DNA of 13,516 nt from Deltaproteobacteria bacterium (lineage in GTDB: Bacteria > Desulfobacterota > Desulfobacteria > Desulfobacterales > BuS5), in assembly GCA_021157555.1 (NCBI GenBank), contig JAGGWL010000148.1, positions 1 through 13,516 of the forward strand, in the 5' to 3' direction. The first letter of the stretch is position 1, and each line of letters opens with the position of its first letter. Both the position numbers and the translations under genes were made by a program. Under the pieces are notes generated by a model. The model was given only the letters and a program-made list of their open reading frames with translations, did not search any database and was not told the DNA's origin. Below, piece after piece: positions 6,904-13,516 of the stretch.

Positions 6904-8418
6904 TTATGAAATCCCGGGAATCTTAATACCATCAGGCAGGCCGGCAAAACCTGGAACAACAGTTTTTATTCCTGATTCTTTCATTTCTTCCTCTGCCCTG
7001 ATAAGCGGATTATAATTTTGAAGATTTCGTTCCCCATTAGGAGCTCCAGCTTTAAACCAAAGCTTGCTGCTAACGGAACCGTACATAAGCGGCATTAACG
7101 GCAAAAATTCGGAAGACCCTTCTGTCGATCTATGCGAAAAGAAAGCAGTAGAGCCTGTTTTTTTAATATTATCAAGTGCTTCTTCAAGACTGCTAACGCC
7201 AAGATCTTTTAATTCTTCAAGCACGTTCTGCAAATCGCCTCTTGCTTTTAAAAATTTTTCCACCCTATCTAAATCAGCAAGCCCAAGCACAATCTCTGTG
7301 GCAAGACATGTTTCCGTAAATGTACCTGCCTGATTAAGTTTGATAAGTACGGAATTGCCGGCTCGATTTTTTTGGTCAGTAGCCGCCAGAAAAGGGATGA
7401 TAAAACGCATCTGGGTTACCGCTGCATCATCAATCACCAGTTGAACACGATCACCATATTTTTCATTCATCATTTTGTGAGTCAGGACATCATTTTCAGC
7501 TCCCGCATCCTCCATGGTGACAAAATTATCAACTGCTGTAACTATTGACGCATTAAATTCAATCAATTCTTCCCGTGTTTTAATTCCAAGACCGGAAAAA
7601 CGCATGTCATACATACCTTTTTCCCTTAGCTCATCTGTTTTCTGAATCTCTGAAAATGCATTGTCGGTTCCGATTGCATAATCATCAATATTCAGGCCAA
7701 GATCTTCAGCACATTGCTTAAGCCGCTTCAAACCTTCATAATTATCCTGCACAGGAAACACAAAACCTCTCTCCTTGGCTGTTCCGGTCGGCATACCGCT
7801 TTTGACAAGATTCTTTTCAAACTGCTTGAAAAACTTTATCGCCGTTGAAAAAACATCCTTTACAGAATCTTCCTTCATAACAATAAAAAACATCTCTTGA
7901 ATATCCTGTTTTGTTCCTGGAACATGTTCACCTCCACATACCATATTAAAAGCTATATTAGGCATATAAAAGGTCTTTATATTTTCAGGGGAAAGCAACT
8001 CCCAGGTCTTATATCCTGATGCATGGAGAAGTGTCTGAAAAAATACGGTAGAAGATGCAAGGCATGCATTACCGCCCCAGTCTTTTTTATTAGGACCTGC
8101 ATTTTCTATGAGTTTAAGGTCAAATTCTTCGACAGCCCTGAAAATATCGGAGGGTTTATTGATTATTACTTTTTCAGGAAGAAGCGGAGCAATATTCTTT
8201 TTTATAGAAAGTATAGCCGCATCATTAGGAATATAAATTGCCTCACTCTCACCGTCTGATGTTCCTTTGGCTATTCCATTCCTCTCTTCAATCGTCCAGG
8301 CAGAGCCGCCCCTTTCGATACGAGCAGACATAACCCCTTCAATAGTATAAGATGCATAAGAAGATAATATTTCCAATCCTTTTACTTTAAAATTTGAGAC
8401 AATAGTTGTTTCAGCCAT
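6904..8418 (-). CDS. Divergent enolase-like protein (enolase superfamily)
   Basis: The 504-residue protein aligns by eye with enolase, which interconverts 2-phosphoglycerate and PEP. Counterparts visible: loop GTSDGESEA (52-60) for GASTGSREA; GGEH (162-165); DIQE (172-175); E216 in AKERG for the catalytic Glu of GDEGG; metal ligands D252, E303 (TMED) and D330 (IDDAAVT); catalytic Lys360 in LIKLNQAGTFTET; SHRS (428-431); K457 in KAGAP; and YNPLIRAEEE (469-478). It differs in two ways: the DSRGNPTVE signature is replaced by SSYASYTIE (19-27), and about 40 extra charged residues lie between TET (368-370) and SHRS. It is longer than the usual ~430 residues. ATG at 8418 is chosen because GGAGG (8428-8432) lies 9 bases upstream; it overlaps the end of the glycerate kinase gene by 8 bases. 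The activity may be enolase or a related reaction on another phosphorylated acid. Confidence 0.85.
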   Translation of the reverse strand: MAETTIVSNFKVKGLEILSSYASYTIEGVMSARIERGGSAWTIEERNGIAKGTSDGESEAIYIPNDAAILSIKKNIAPLLPEKVIINKPSDIFRAVEEFDLKLIENAGPNKKDWGGNACLASSTVFFQTLLHASGYKTWELLSPENIKTFYMPNIAFNMVCGGEHVPGTKQDIQEMFFIVMKEDSVKDVFSTAIKFFKQFEKNLVKSGMPTGTAKERGFVFPVQDNYEGLKRLKQCAEDLGLNIDDYAIGTDNAFSEIQKTDELREKGMYDMRFSGLGIKTREELIEFNASIVTAVDNFVTMEDAGAENDVLTHKMMNEKYGDRVQLVIDDAAVTQMRFIIPFLAATDQKNRAGNSVLIKLNQAGTFTETCLATEIVLGLADLDRVEKFLKARGDLQNVLEELKDLGVSSLEEALDNIKKTGSTAFFSHRSTEGSSEFLPLMPLMYGSVSSKLWFKAGAPNGERNLQNYNPLIRAEEEMKESGIKTVVPGFAGLPDGIKIPGIS

Positions 8419-9787
8419 TTTTAACATCCTCCATAGTATTATTATTCTCAACAAGAATTATGTGTAAATCCATCACATTGGTCTTTGTTGGACCCGTAAT
8501 CAACAAATCTTCAAGTCTGGCAAAAAAATGATATGAATCATTGTTTTGCAAATAATCAAAAGCATTCAATCCCATCGCTTTCGCCCTGTCAAGAGTGAAT
8601 GTGTCTGCTATTGCTCCGGCGGCATCGGTGGGGCCGTCATTGCCGTCCGTTCCTCCGCTAAGAACAAGTATATTCTCATAACCGGCAATATTTATTGCTG
8701 CTGCAAGGGCAAACTCCTGATTACGGCCACCAAGACCGTTACCCTTAATCCTGACTGTTGTTTCACCTCCTGAAAGGATGCAGGCGGGAGGCGCAACAGG
8801 ATTGCCGCTTTTAAGAATCTCTCTCGCTATTGCTCCGTGCATAAGAGCGATATCAGATGTTTCCCCTTCAATCATGGATGAAAGGAGAATAGTATTATAA
8901 CCGAGCCTGGCAGCTTCCTCTCTGGCAGCATTGATTGCTTTAATGTTATCGGCAATAATTATATTATATATTTTTTCAAAAATTTTGTTTCCGGGGCTAA
9001 GGGTATCCTTAATTTTACCGGATACTCCTTTTTGAAAATGCGTAACAATATTATCCGGCATACTGTTTAGTATATTATATTTTGCAACTATATCAATACA
9101 ATCATCAAAAGTAGATAAATCCGGAACAGATGGCCCGGATGCGATAACCTCCATGTCGTCTCCTATGACATCGGAAAAAAGCAGAGTTATCATTTGAGCC
9201 GGATAGGCTGCTTGTGCAAGGCCGCCTCCCTTTATCATGGATATATGCTTTCTTATTGTATTGATTTCGTGAATTGTTGCGCCGCATGCAAGCAAGGTTT
9301 TGATGGCATCCTGCTTGTCCTTTAATTCTATGCCATTAGCAGGAAGTGGAAGCAGGGCAGACCCGCCCCCTGAAAGCAAAAATATTATTAAATCATGCTC
9401 ATCAGCATCCTTTACAAGATTAAAGATTTCTTTGGCTCCAAATTCTCCGTTTTTATCAGGAACAGGATGGCCAGCTTCTATTATCTTTATACGCTTTAAT
9501 TCTGCAGTGTGAGCATATTTTACATTTATAATTCCTTTAGTTATTTTTTCCAAAAGTAAATCTTCTATTGCTGCAGCCATAGGAGCTGTTGCCTTGCCTG
9601 CGCCTATCACAAAAAGATTCTTGTAAAGAGAAAGATCATATTTTCTGTCTCCTGCAAAAAAATAATTCCCCTGACGCCTGCATTGACTTTTAACAGCTTT
9701 ACCAGGTTCTACAGCATCGACACCTTTTTGAAAAATACTCCTGGCGCTCAGCCGCATCCTTATCTGGTTATCAGTTAATTGTTTCAT
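8411..9787 (-). CDS. gckA: Glycerate 2-kinase (GckA/MOFRL family)
   Basis: This 458-residue protein belongs to the DUF4147/MOFRL glycerate kinase family, cytosolic enzymes that phosphorylate D-glycerate with ATP, characterised members giving 2-phosphoglycerate. Motifs in order: IGAGKATAPM (61-70), GHPVPD (106-111), LSGGGSALLPLP (138-149), INTIRKHISMIKGGG (175-189), SDVIGDDMEVIASGP (205-219), LSGGETTV (338-345), GLGGRNQEFAL (351-361), SGGTDGNDGPTDAAGA (377-392) and TGPTKTNVMDL (431-441). The length is normal and all signature regions are intact. The start ATG has a modest AGGT upstream. It begins 30 bases after the LeuD-type gene and overlaps the enolase-like gene by 8 bases. That link suggests it feeds 2-phosphoglycerate to the neighbour; hydroxypyruvate reductase, sometimes a name given to this family, is less likely. 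Confidence 0.93.
   Translation of the reverse strand: MKQLTDNQIRMRLSARSIFQKGVDAVEPGKAVKSQCRRQGNYFFAGDRKYDLSLYKNLFVIGAGKATAPMAAAIEDLLLEKITKGIINVKYAHTAELKRIKIIEAGHPVPDKNGEFGAKEIFNLVKDADEHDLIIFLLSGGGSALLPLPANGIELKDKQDAIKTLLACGATIHEINTIRKHISMIKGGGLAQAAYPAQMITLLFSDVIGDDMEVIASGPSVPDLSTFDDCIDIVAKYNILNSMPDNIVTHFQKGVSGKIKDTLSPGNKIFEKIYNIIIADNIKAINAAREEAARLGYNTILLSSMIEGETSDIALMHGAIAREILKSGNPVAPPACILSGGETTVRIKGNGLGGRNQEFALAAAINIAGYENILVLSGGTDGNDGPTDAAGAIADTFTLDRAKAMGLNAFDYLQNNDSYHFFARLEDLLITGPTKTNVMDLHIILVENNNTMEDVKNG
8428..8432 (-). promoter_or_regulatory. Ribosome binding site deciding the enolase-like start
   Basis: GGAGG on the minus strand lies 9 bases before ATG at 8418, inside the last codons of the glycerate kinase gene. 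It favours this start over the earlier in-frame ATGs at 8427 (no spacing) and 8454, and it indicates translational coupling. Confidence 0.7.
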
Positions 9788-9817
9788 ATTATACCTGAAA
9801 AAACATAGACCATCAGA

Positions 9818-10342
9818 TCAATAATTTGAATCGGCATATGATAGCCATCCGCCGGCCTCAACCAGTGCCAGGTCAAAATCAGATATGGAAAAAGGGAACT
9901 CTTCCTGATGTTCGTCCGATTTGATGGTTATAATCATTCTCTTCATATCTGTTTCAAGATCAGTACTCCTGCCTGCAAAGAGCCGAAAAATTTTACCTAT
10001 GATTTCGGATGAAAATTCAACTGCCAGCATTCCACAGTTAAACATATTCTGTTTAAATATTCTGGCAAAATTTTCCGCAATCACAAGGTTAATACCGTTA
10101 GCATCAAGAGCCCATGGAGCATGCTCGCGTGATGAACCGCATCCAAAATTATCTTTGGTTATTATTACACTTTTATTAGCAAGATCCATGCCCTGATTAA
10201 AACCATCCAGTTCAAGATCTTCCAGAAGATACGGTTCTAAGGCCTCTCTGGATATTTCTGTTAAATATTTTGCAGGTATAATTTCATCTGTATTAATATC
10301 TGCTCTGTCAAGAAAAAGAACTTTTCCATTAAAATTTTTCAT
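9818..10342 (-). CDS. leuD: LeuD-type dehydratase small subunit (3-isopropylmalate dehydratase family)
   Basis: This 174-residue protein is the swivel-domain small subunit of an aconitase-family hydro-lyase. It has DINTDEIIPAKYLTE (15-29) and the conserved substrate-binding GCGSSREHAPWA (67-78), then NFARIFKQNMFNCGML (91-106). In the leucine pathway LeuCD converts 2-isopropylmalate to 3-isopropylmalate. In archaeal relatives the loop after the YL of this first motif helps choose between isopropylmalate and homoaconitate; here it reads YLTE, which I cannot assign. The ATG at 10342 is chosen because GAGG (10349-10352) lies 6 bases upstream and the protein then starts like its family; an earlier in-frame ATG at 10393 would add 17 unrelated residues. 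It overlaps the large-subunit gene by 14 bases, so the two are translated together. Leucine synthesis is the default reading, but no other leucine gene is nearby. Confidence 0.85.
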   Translation of the reverse strand: MKNFNGKVLFLDRADINTDEIIPAKYLTEISREALEPYLLEDLELDGFNQGMDLANKSVIITKDNFGCGSSREHAPWALDANGINLVIAENFARIFKQNMFNCGMLAVEFSSEIIGKIFRLFAGRSTDLETDMKRMIITIKSDEHQEEFPFSISDFDLALVEAGGWLSYADSNY

Positions 10343-11639
10343 TATATTCCTCTGGAACGGGTTTGGTCTCAGGGATTTGTATTTTGCCTGCAATGGCTGA
10401 TGCAGCGGCAGTTGCCGGGCTCATTAAATGGACCATGCCGCCTTTGCCCATTCGGCCATTAAAGTTCCGATTGGTCGTTGATGCACAAACTTCTCCTTCT
10501 GCCAGTACTCCATTACTCATGCCCAAACAGGCTCCGCAAGTAGGATTGGTAAGGCAGACGCCGGCATCCATAAATATTTTCAACAGCCCTTCTTCCATTG
10601 CCTTTTGATACACCTGTGGAGTGGCAGGAGAAATAATACATCGAACAGAATCGCTTATTAAATTACCTTTCATAATCTCTGCGACTACACGAAGATCTTC
10701 AATTCTTCCATTAGTACATGATCCTATATAGACCTGATCTATTTTTGTTCCCTCCATTTCCTGAACATTTTTAACAAGATCCGGTTTGTAACCAAACGTC
10801 ATTTGCGGCTCCAGTTTACTTACATCGTGATCTATGATCCGATCGTATTCCGCATCCGGATCCGCTGCAAATTGACTATATTTATCAAGCGCCTTTTCTT
10901 TTGATCCGAATTCATCCTGTATAAATTCCCAGAGATACTCAACAGTTGTCATATCAGGAGAACATATTCCGCAGGTTGCGCCGGCTTCAACCGCCATATT
11001 GCAAATCGTCATCCGCGCTTCCATGCTCATCAGGTCAATTACAGGGCCTGCAAACTCAATCACCCTGTTTGTCGCCCCATTTACTCCAAGCATGCTGATT
11101 ATTGAAAGAATTACATCCTTGGCATAAACTCCCGGCATGAGCTTTCCGGTAATATTTATTTTAATGGTTACAGGATAATGGAATGCGCACACACCCTTTA
11201 AGATTCCGACCTCAAGATCCGTAGTACCGACACCAGCAGCAAAGGCTCCAAAGGCTCCATGGGTGCAGGTATGCGAATCTCCCATAATTATGGTGTAGCC
11301 TGGACGCACAAAACCCTTTTCCGGAAAAATCGCATGACATACCCCATTTCTGCCAATATCAAAAAAATCTTCAATTTTATGTCGCCTTGCCCAATTCCTG
11401 AGAATTTTACCCTGCAATGCTGTTTTGGAATCTTTGGCAGGAGTAACATGATCAATAACAGCTTTTATTTTTGAAGGATCAAAAACCCTGTCCTTGCCCC
11501 GATTCACAAGATCATTAATAGCACCTGGAGTGGTTATCTCATGACAGAAGACAGCATCCAGCCGAATAACATTTATATCTCCCGAAGGATTATCAATAAT
11601 ATGAGAAGCAAAAATCTTCTCTGCTACTGTTTTTCCCAT
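10329..11639 (-). CDS. leuC: LeuC-type dehydratase large subunit (3-isopropylmalate/homoaconitate family)
   Basis: This 436-residue protein is the [4Fe-4S] catalytic large subunit of a two-subunit aconitase-family hydro-lyase. The three cluster ligands are C308 in GSCTNGR (306-312) and C368 and C371 in NPTCGACLG (365-373). Other signatures are GDSHTCTHGAFGAFAAGVGT (120-139), ATCGICSPD (221-229) and NRNFNGRMG (390-398). Length and motifs fit the shorter LeuC type that also includes archaeal and anaerobe homoaconitase-like enzymes, so the substrate may be isopropylmalate or another 2-hydroxy di- or tricarboxylate. AAGGA (11647-11651) gives a 7-base spacing to ATG and overlaps the lepA stop codon, so translation probably follows lepA directly. 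The small subunit overlaps its end. The absence of leuA and leuB leaves leucine biosynthesis unproven. Confidence 0.88.
   Translation of the reverse strand: MGKTVAEKIFASHIIDNPSGDINVIRLDAVFCHEITTPGAINDLVNRGKDRVFDPSKIKAVIDHVTPAKDSKTALQGKILRNWARRHKIEDFFDIGRNGVCHAIFPEKGFVRPGYTIIMGDSHTCTHGAFGAFAAGVGTTDLEVGILKGVCAFHYPVTIKINITGKLMPGVYAKDVILSIISMLGVNGATNRVIEFAGPVIDLMSMEARMTICNMAVEAGATCGICSPDMTTVEYLWEFIQDEFGSKEKALDKYSQFAADPDAEYDRIIDHDVSKLEPQMTFGYKPDLVKNVQEMEGTKIDQVYIGSCTNGRIEDLRVVAEIMKGNLISDSVRCIISPATPQVYQKAMEEGLLKIFMDAGVCLTNPTCGACLGMSNGVLAEGEVCASTTNRNFNGRMGKGGMVHLMSPATAAASAIAGKIQIPETKPVPEEYNEKF
10349..10352 (-). promoter_or_regulatory. Ribosome binding site deciding the LeuD-type start
   Basis: GAGG (within AGAGGA on the minus strand) lies 6 bases before ATG at 10342, inside the end of the large-subunit gene. 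It supports a coupled start over the in-frame ATG at 10393. Confidence 0.6.
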
Positions 11640-11649
11640 TATTTATTCC

Positions 11650-13446
11650 TTAATTATTATCGGTTTTTAAAACTGCCAGAAATGCAGATTGCGGGATCAT
11701 AACACTGCCCACCATCTTCATCCTTTTTTTTCCTTTTTTCTGTTTTTCAAGCAACTTTCTTTTTCGTGTAATGTCACCCCCATAGCACTTGGCGGTGACA
11801 TCTTTTCTAAAAGCTGAAATAGTTTTTCGAGCAATTATTTTGCCTCCTATCGCCCCTTGAATCGGTATTTTGAACATCTGTTTTGGTATTTCATCCCGCA
11901 GTTTTTCACATATGACTCTTGCTCGTTCAACAGCCCTGTCTCTATGTATTATATTAGATAATGCATCTACACGCTCCGAGTTTATCAATATATCCACCTT
12001 GACAAGATCTGCTTGTCTATAATCTATAATATCATAGTCAAAGGACCCATATCCCTGAGTTACTGATTTAAGTTTATCATAGAAATCATAAATAACTTCC
12101 GCAAGCGGAAGTTCAAATATCATCTCCAGCCTGTTGTTCGTAAGATACTGGTAATTTTTATTAATCCCCCTGCGGTCAATGCAGAGCTGCATAACAGCGC
12201 CCATATATCTGTCTGGAATTATAATAGCTGCCCGTATAAAAGGTTCTTGGGAATATTCTATGGAAGAAGGCTCCGGATAAAGAGCAGGATTATCAATTAT
12301 TATTTCAGCTCCGTCTGTCATTACAAGCTTGTACTGAACAGTCGGCGCAGTCAGTATAAGAGAAAGATCATACTCTCTTTCCAGCCTCTCCTGAACAACT
12401 TCAAGATGCAGAAGGCCCAAAAAACCACACCTGAAACCGAAGCCAAGCGCTGCTGAAGAATCTTTTTCATAAATAAGTGCAGCATCATTCAGCTTCAACT
12501 TTTCAAGGGCCGTGGTAAGATCAGTATATCCATCAGATGCCACAGGATATATTGAAGAAAAAACAACCGGTTTCGTCTCTTTAAACCCTTTCATCGACGT
12601 TTCACATGGATCTTTTTTTAATGTGATAGTATCTCCGCATCTGGTATCGCTCACAGTCTTTATTCCGGCTATAATATATCCAACCTGCCCTGCCGAAAGC
12701 TCTTTTTGCGAAATTTTTTTCAATCGAAAGAGCCCCACCTCCTCAACCCTGTATTCAACACGATTGGACATAAATATAATTATGTCTCCCGGTTTCACCT
12801 TTCCTTGAAAAATACGCACATGAACTATGGTACCTCGAAAAGAATCGTAGTGTGAATCAAAAATTAATGCTTTTAAGGGCGCGTCTGGATCTCCTGATGG
12901 TGGTAAAAGATTTTTGACAACTCCCTCCAAAACATCATAAATTCCTGTCCCTTCCTTGGCAGAAACCAGTAAGGCCGTTTCAGGGTCAAGTCCCAGATCA
13001 TCTTCAATCTGATTTTTCACCCGTTCAATATCTGCTGAAGGAAGATCTATCTTGTTAATTACAGGTATAATCTCAAGATCATGTTCCATTGCAAGATAAA
13101 GATTCGCCAGCGTTTGAGCTTCAACACCCTGGCTTGCATCTACCAAAAGCAGTGCACCTTCACACGATGCAAGCGCTCTGGATACCTCATAAGTAAAATC
13201 GACATGCCCAGGTGTATCTATAAGATTTAATAAATAAGTTTTTCCGTCTTTAGCTTTATAGGGAAGACATACAGATTGACTTTTTATTGTAATGCCACGC
13301 TCACGTTCAATCTCCATTGTATCCAAAATCTGATCCTTAAAATCCCGATCTGATACAATACCTGTCGCTTGTATAAGGCGATCGGAGAGCGTCGATTTTC
13401 CATGGTCAATATGCGCAATAATACTAAAATTTCTTATATTTTTCAT
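11650..13446 (-). CDS. lepA: Elongation factor 4 (LepA) GTPase
   Basis: LepA/EF4 is a translational GTPase that binds ribosomes and affects initiation or stalled elongation. The 598 residues match the usual length. GTPase motifs: G1 AHIDHGKS (11-18), G2 RGIT (50-53), G3 DTPGH (77-81) and G4 NKID (131-134). The EF-G-like domains II, III and V follow, and the LepA-specific C-terminal domain ends with the basic ITRKRKLLEKQKKGKKRMK segment. No domain is missing, and the absence of EF-G domain IV separates it from fusA. The start ATG has only a weak A-rich upstream sequence. It is the first gene of the minus-strand group, and the LeuC-type gene begins 10 bases after its stop. The 70 bases upstream to the window edge are AT-rich, and I see no convincing promoter there. 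Confidence 0.97.
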   Translation of the reverse strand: MKNIRNFSIIAHIDHGKSTLSDRLIQATGIVSDRDFKDQILDTMEIERERGITIKSQSVCLPYKAKDGKTYLLNLIDTPGHVDFTYEVSRALASCEGALLLVDASQGVEAQTLANLYLAMEHDLEIIPVINKIDLPSADIERVKNQIEDDLGLDPETALLVSAKEGTGIYDVLEGVVKNLLPPSGDPDAPLKALIFDSHYDSFRGTIVHVRIFQGKVKPGDIIIFMSNRVEYRVEEVGLFRLKKISQKELSAGQVGYIIAGIKTVSDTRCGDTITLKKDPCETSMKGFKETKPVVFSSIYPVASDGYTDLTTALEKLKLNDAALIYEKDSSAALGFGFRCGFLGLLHLEVVQERLEREYDLSLILTAPTVQYKLVMTDGAEIIIDNPALYPEPSSIEYSQEPFIRAAIIIPDRYMGAVMQLCIDRRGINKNYQYLTNNRLEMIFELPLAEVIYDFYDKLKSVTQGYGSFDYDIIDYRQADLVKVDILINSERVDALSNIIHRDRAVERARVICEKLRDEIPKQMFKIPIQGAIGGKIIARKTISAFRKDVTAKCYGGDITRKRKLLEKQKKGKKRMKMVGSVMIPQSAFLAVLKTDNN

Positions 13447-13516
13447 TTATTTTTCTAATTTCATAAAAATAAAATTGATTATTAAGATTAAACTGATTTG
13501 ACATAAGGCTTCATTA

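Noticed and set aside
8419..8454. Earlier starts (8454, 8427) for the enolase-like gene
   Set aside because: ATG 8427 has no room between it and GGAGG, and 8454 has no ribosome binding site; ATG 8418 has ideal spacing.
10343..10393. N-terminal extension of the LeuD-type protein
   Set aside because: The 17 extra residues are unrelated to the family and lie in the end of the large-subunit gene; ATG 10342 has its own ribosome binding site.

Overview
The window looks like an AT-rich chromosomal segment of an anaerobic, probably sulfate-reducing Desulfobacterales-type bacterium (former Deltaproteobacteria). This is inferred from the protein style: a C-terminal VPAS-LLLLGSG sorting tail, a CheX/FliN fusion, a membrane-anchored TraB-family protein and an anaerobe-type LeuC/LeuD pair. 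No marker gene settles the taxon. Ten protein genes are complete; no tRNA, rRNA, CRISPR array or transposase gene is visible.

Left part (about 1-3700, plus strand): a very long palindrome (11-94) precedes tadA (tRNA wobble adenosine deaminase). Then come purA (AMP synthesis), a three-helix 83-residue membrane protein, and a protein with two CheX-like phosphatase domains fused to a FliN/SpoA domain. The last three are packed with gaps of 3 and 1 bases and look like one transcription unit.

Middle part (about 3700-6900): a TraB/PrgY-family membrane protein (minus) is divergent from a CbbQ/NorQ-type AAA+ ATPase (plus) that has no von Willebrand partner beside it. A secreted PEP-CTERM-like protein (minus) converges with the ATPase gene. 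A second strong palindrome with a perfect 20-bp stem lies between the PEP-CTERM-like gene and the next operon.

Right part (about 6900-13450, minus strand): lepA, a LeuC-type dehydratase large subunit, its LeuD-type small subunit, glycerate 2-kinase and a divergent enolase-like protein follow one another with 10-base, overlapping, 30-base and overlapping junctions. The last two are translationally coupled. Glycerate 2-kinase makes 2-phosphoglycerate, the substrate of canonical enolase, so the pair could form a dedicated glycerate-to-PEP branch or act on a related phosphorylated hydroxy acid. The enolase-like protein lacks the usual N-terminal signature and carries about 40 extra residues before the SHRS motif, yet appears to keep the main catalytic and metal-binding positions. 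This is the most interesting part of the window.
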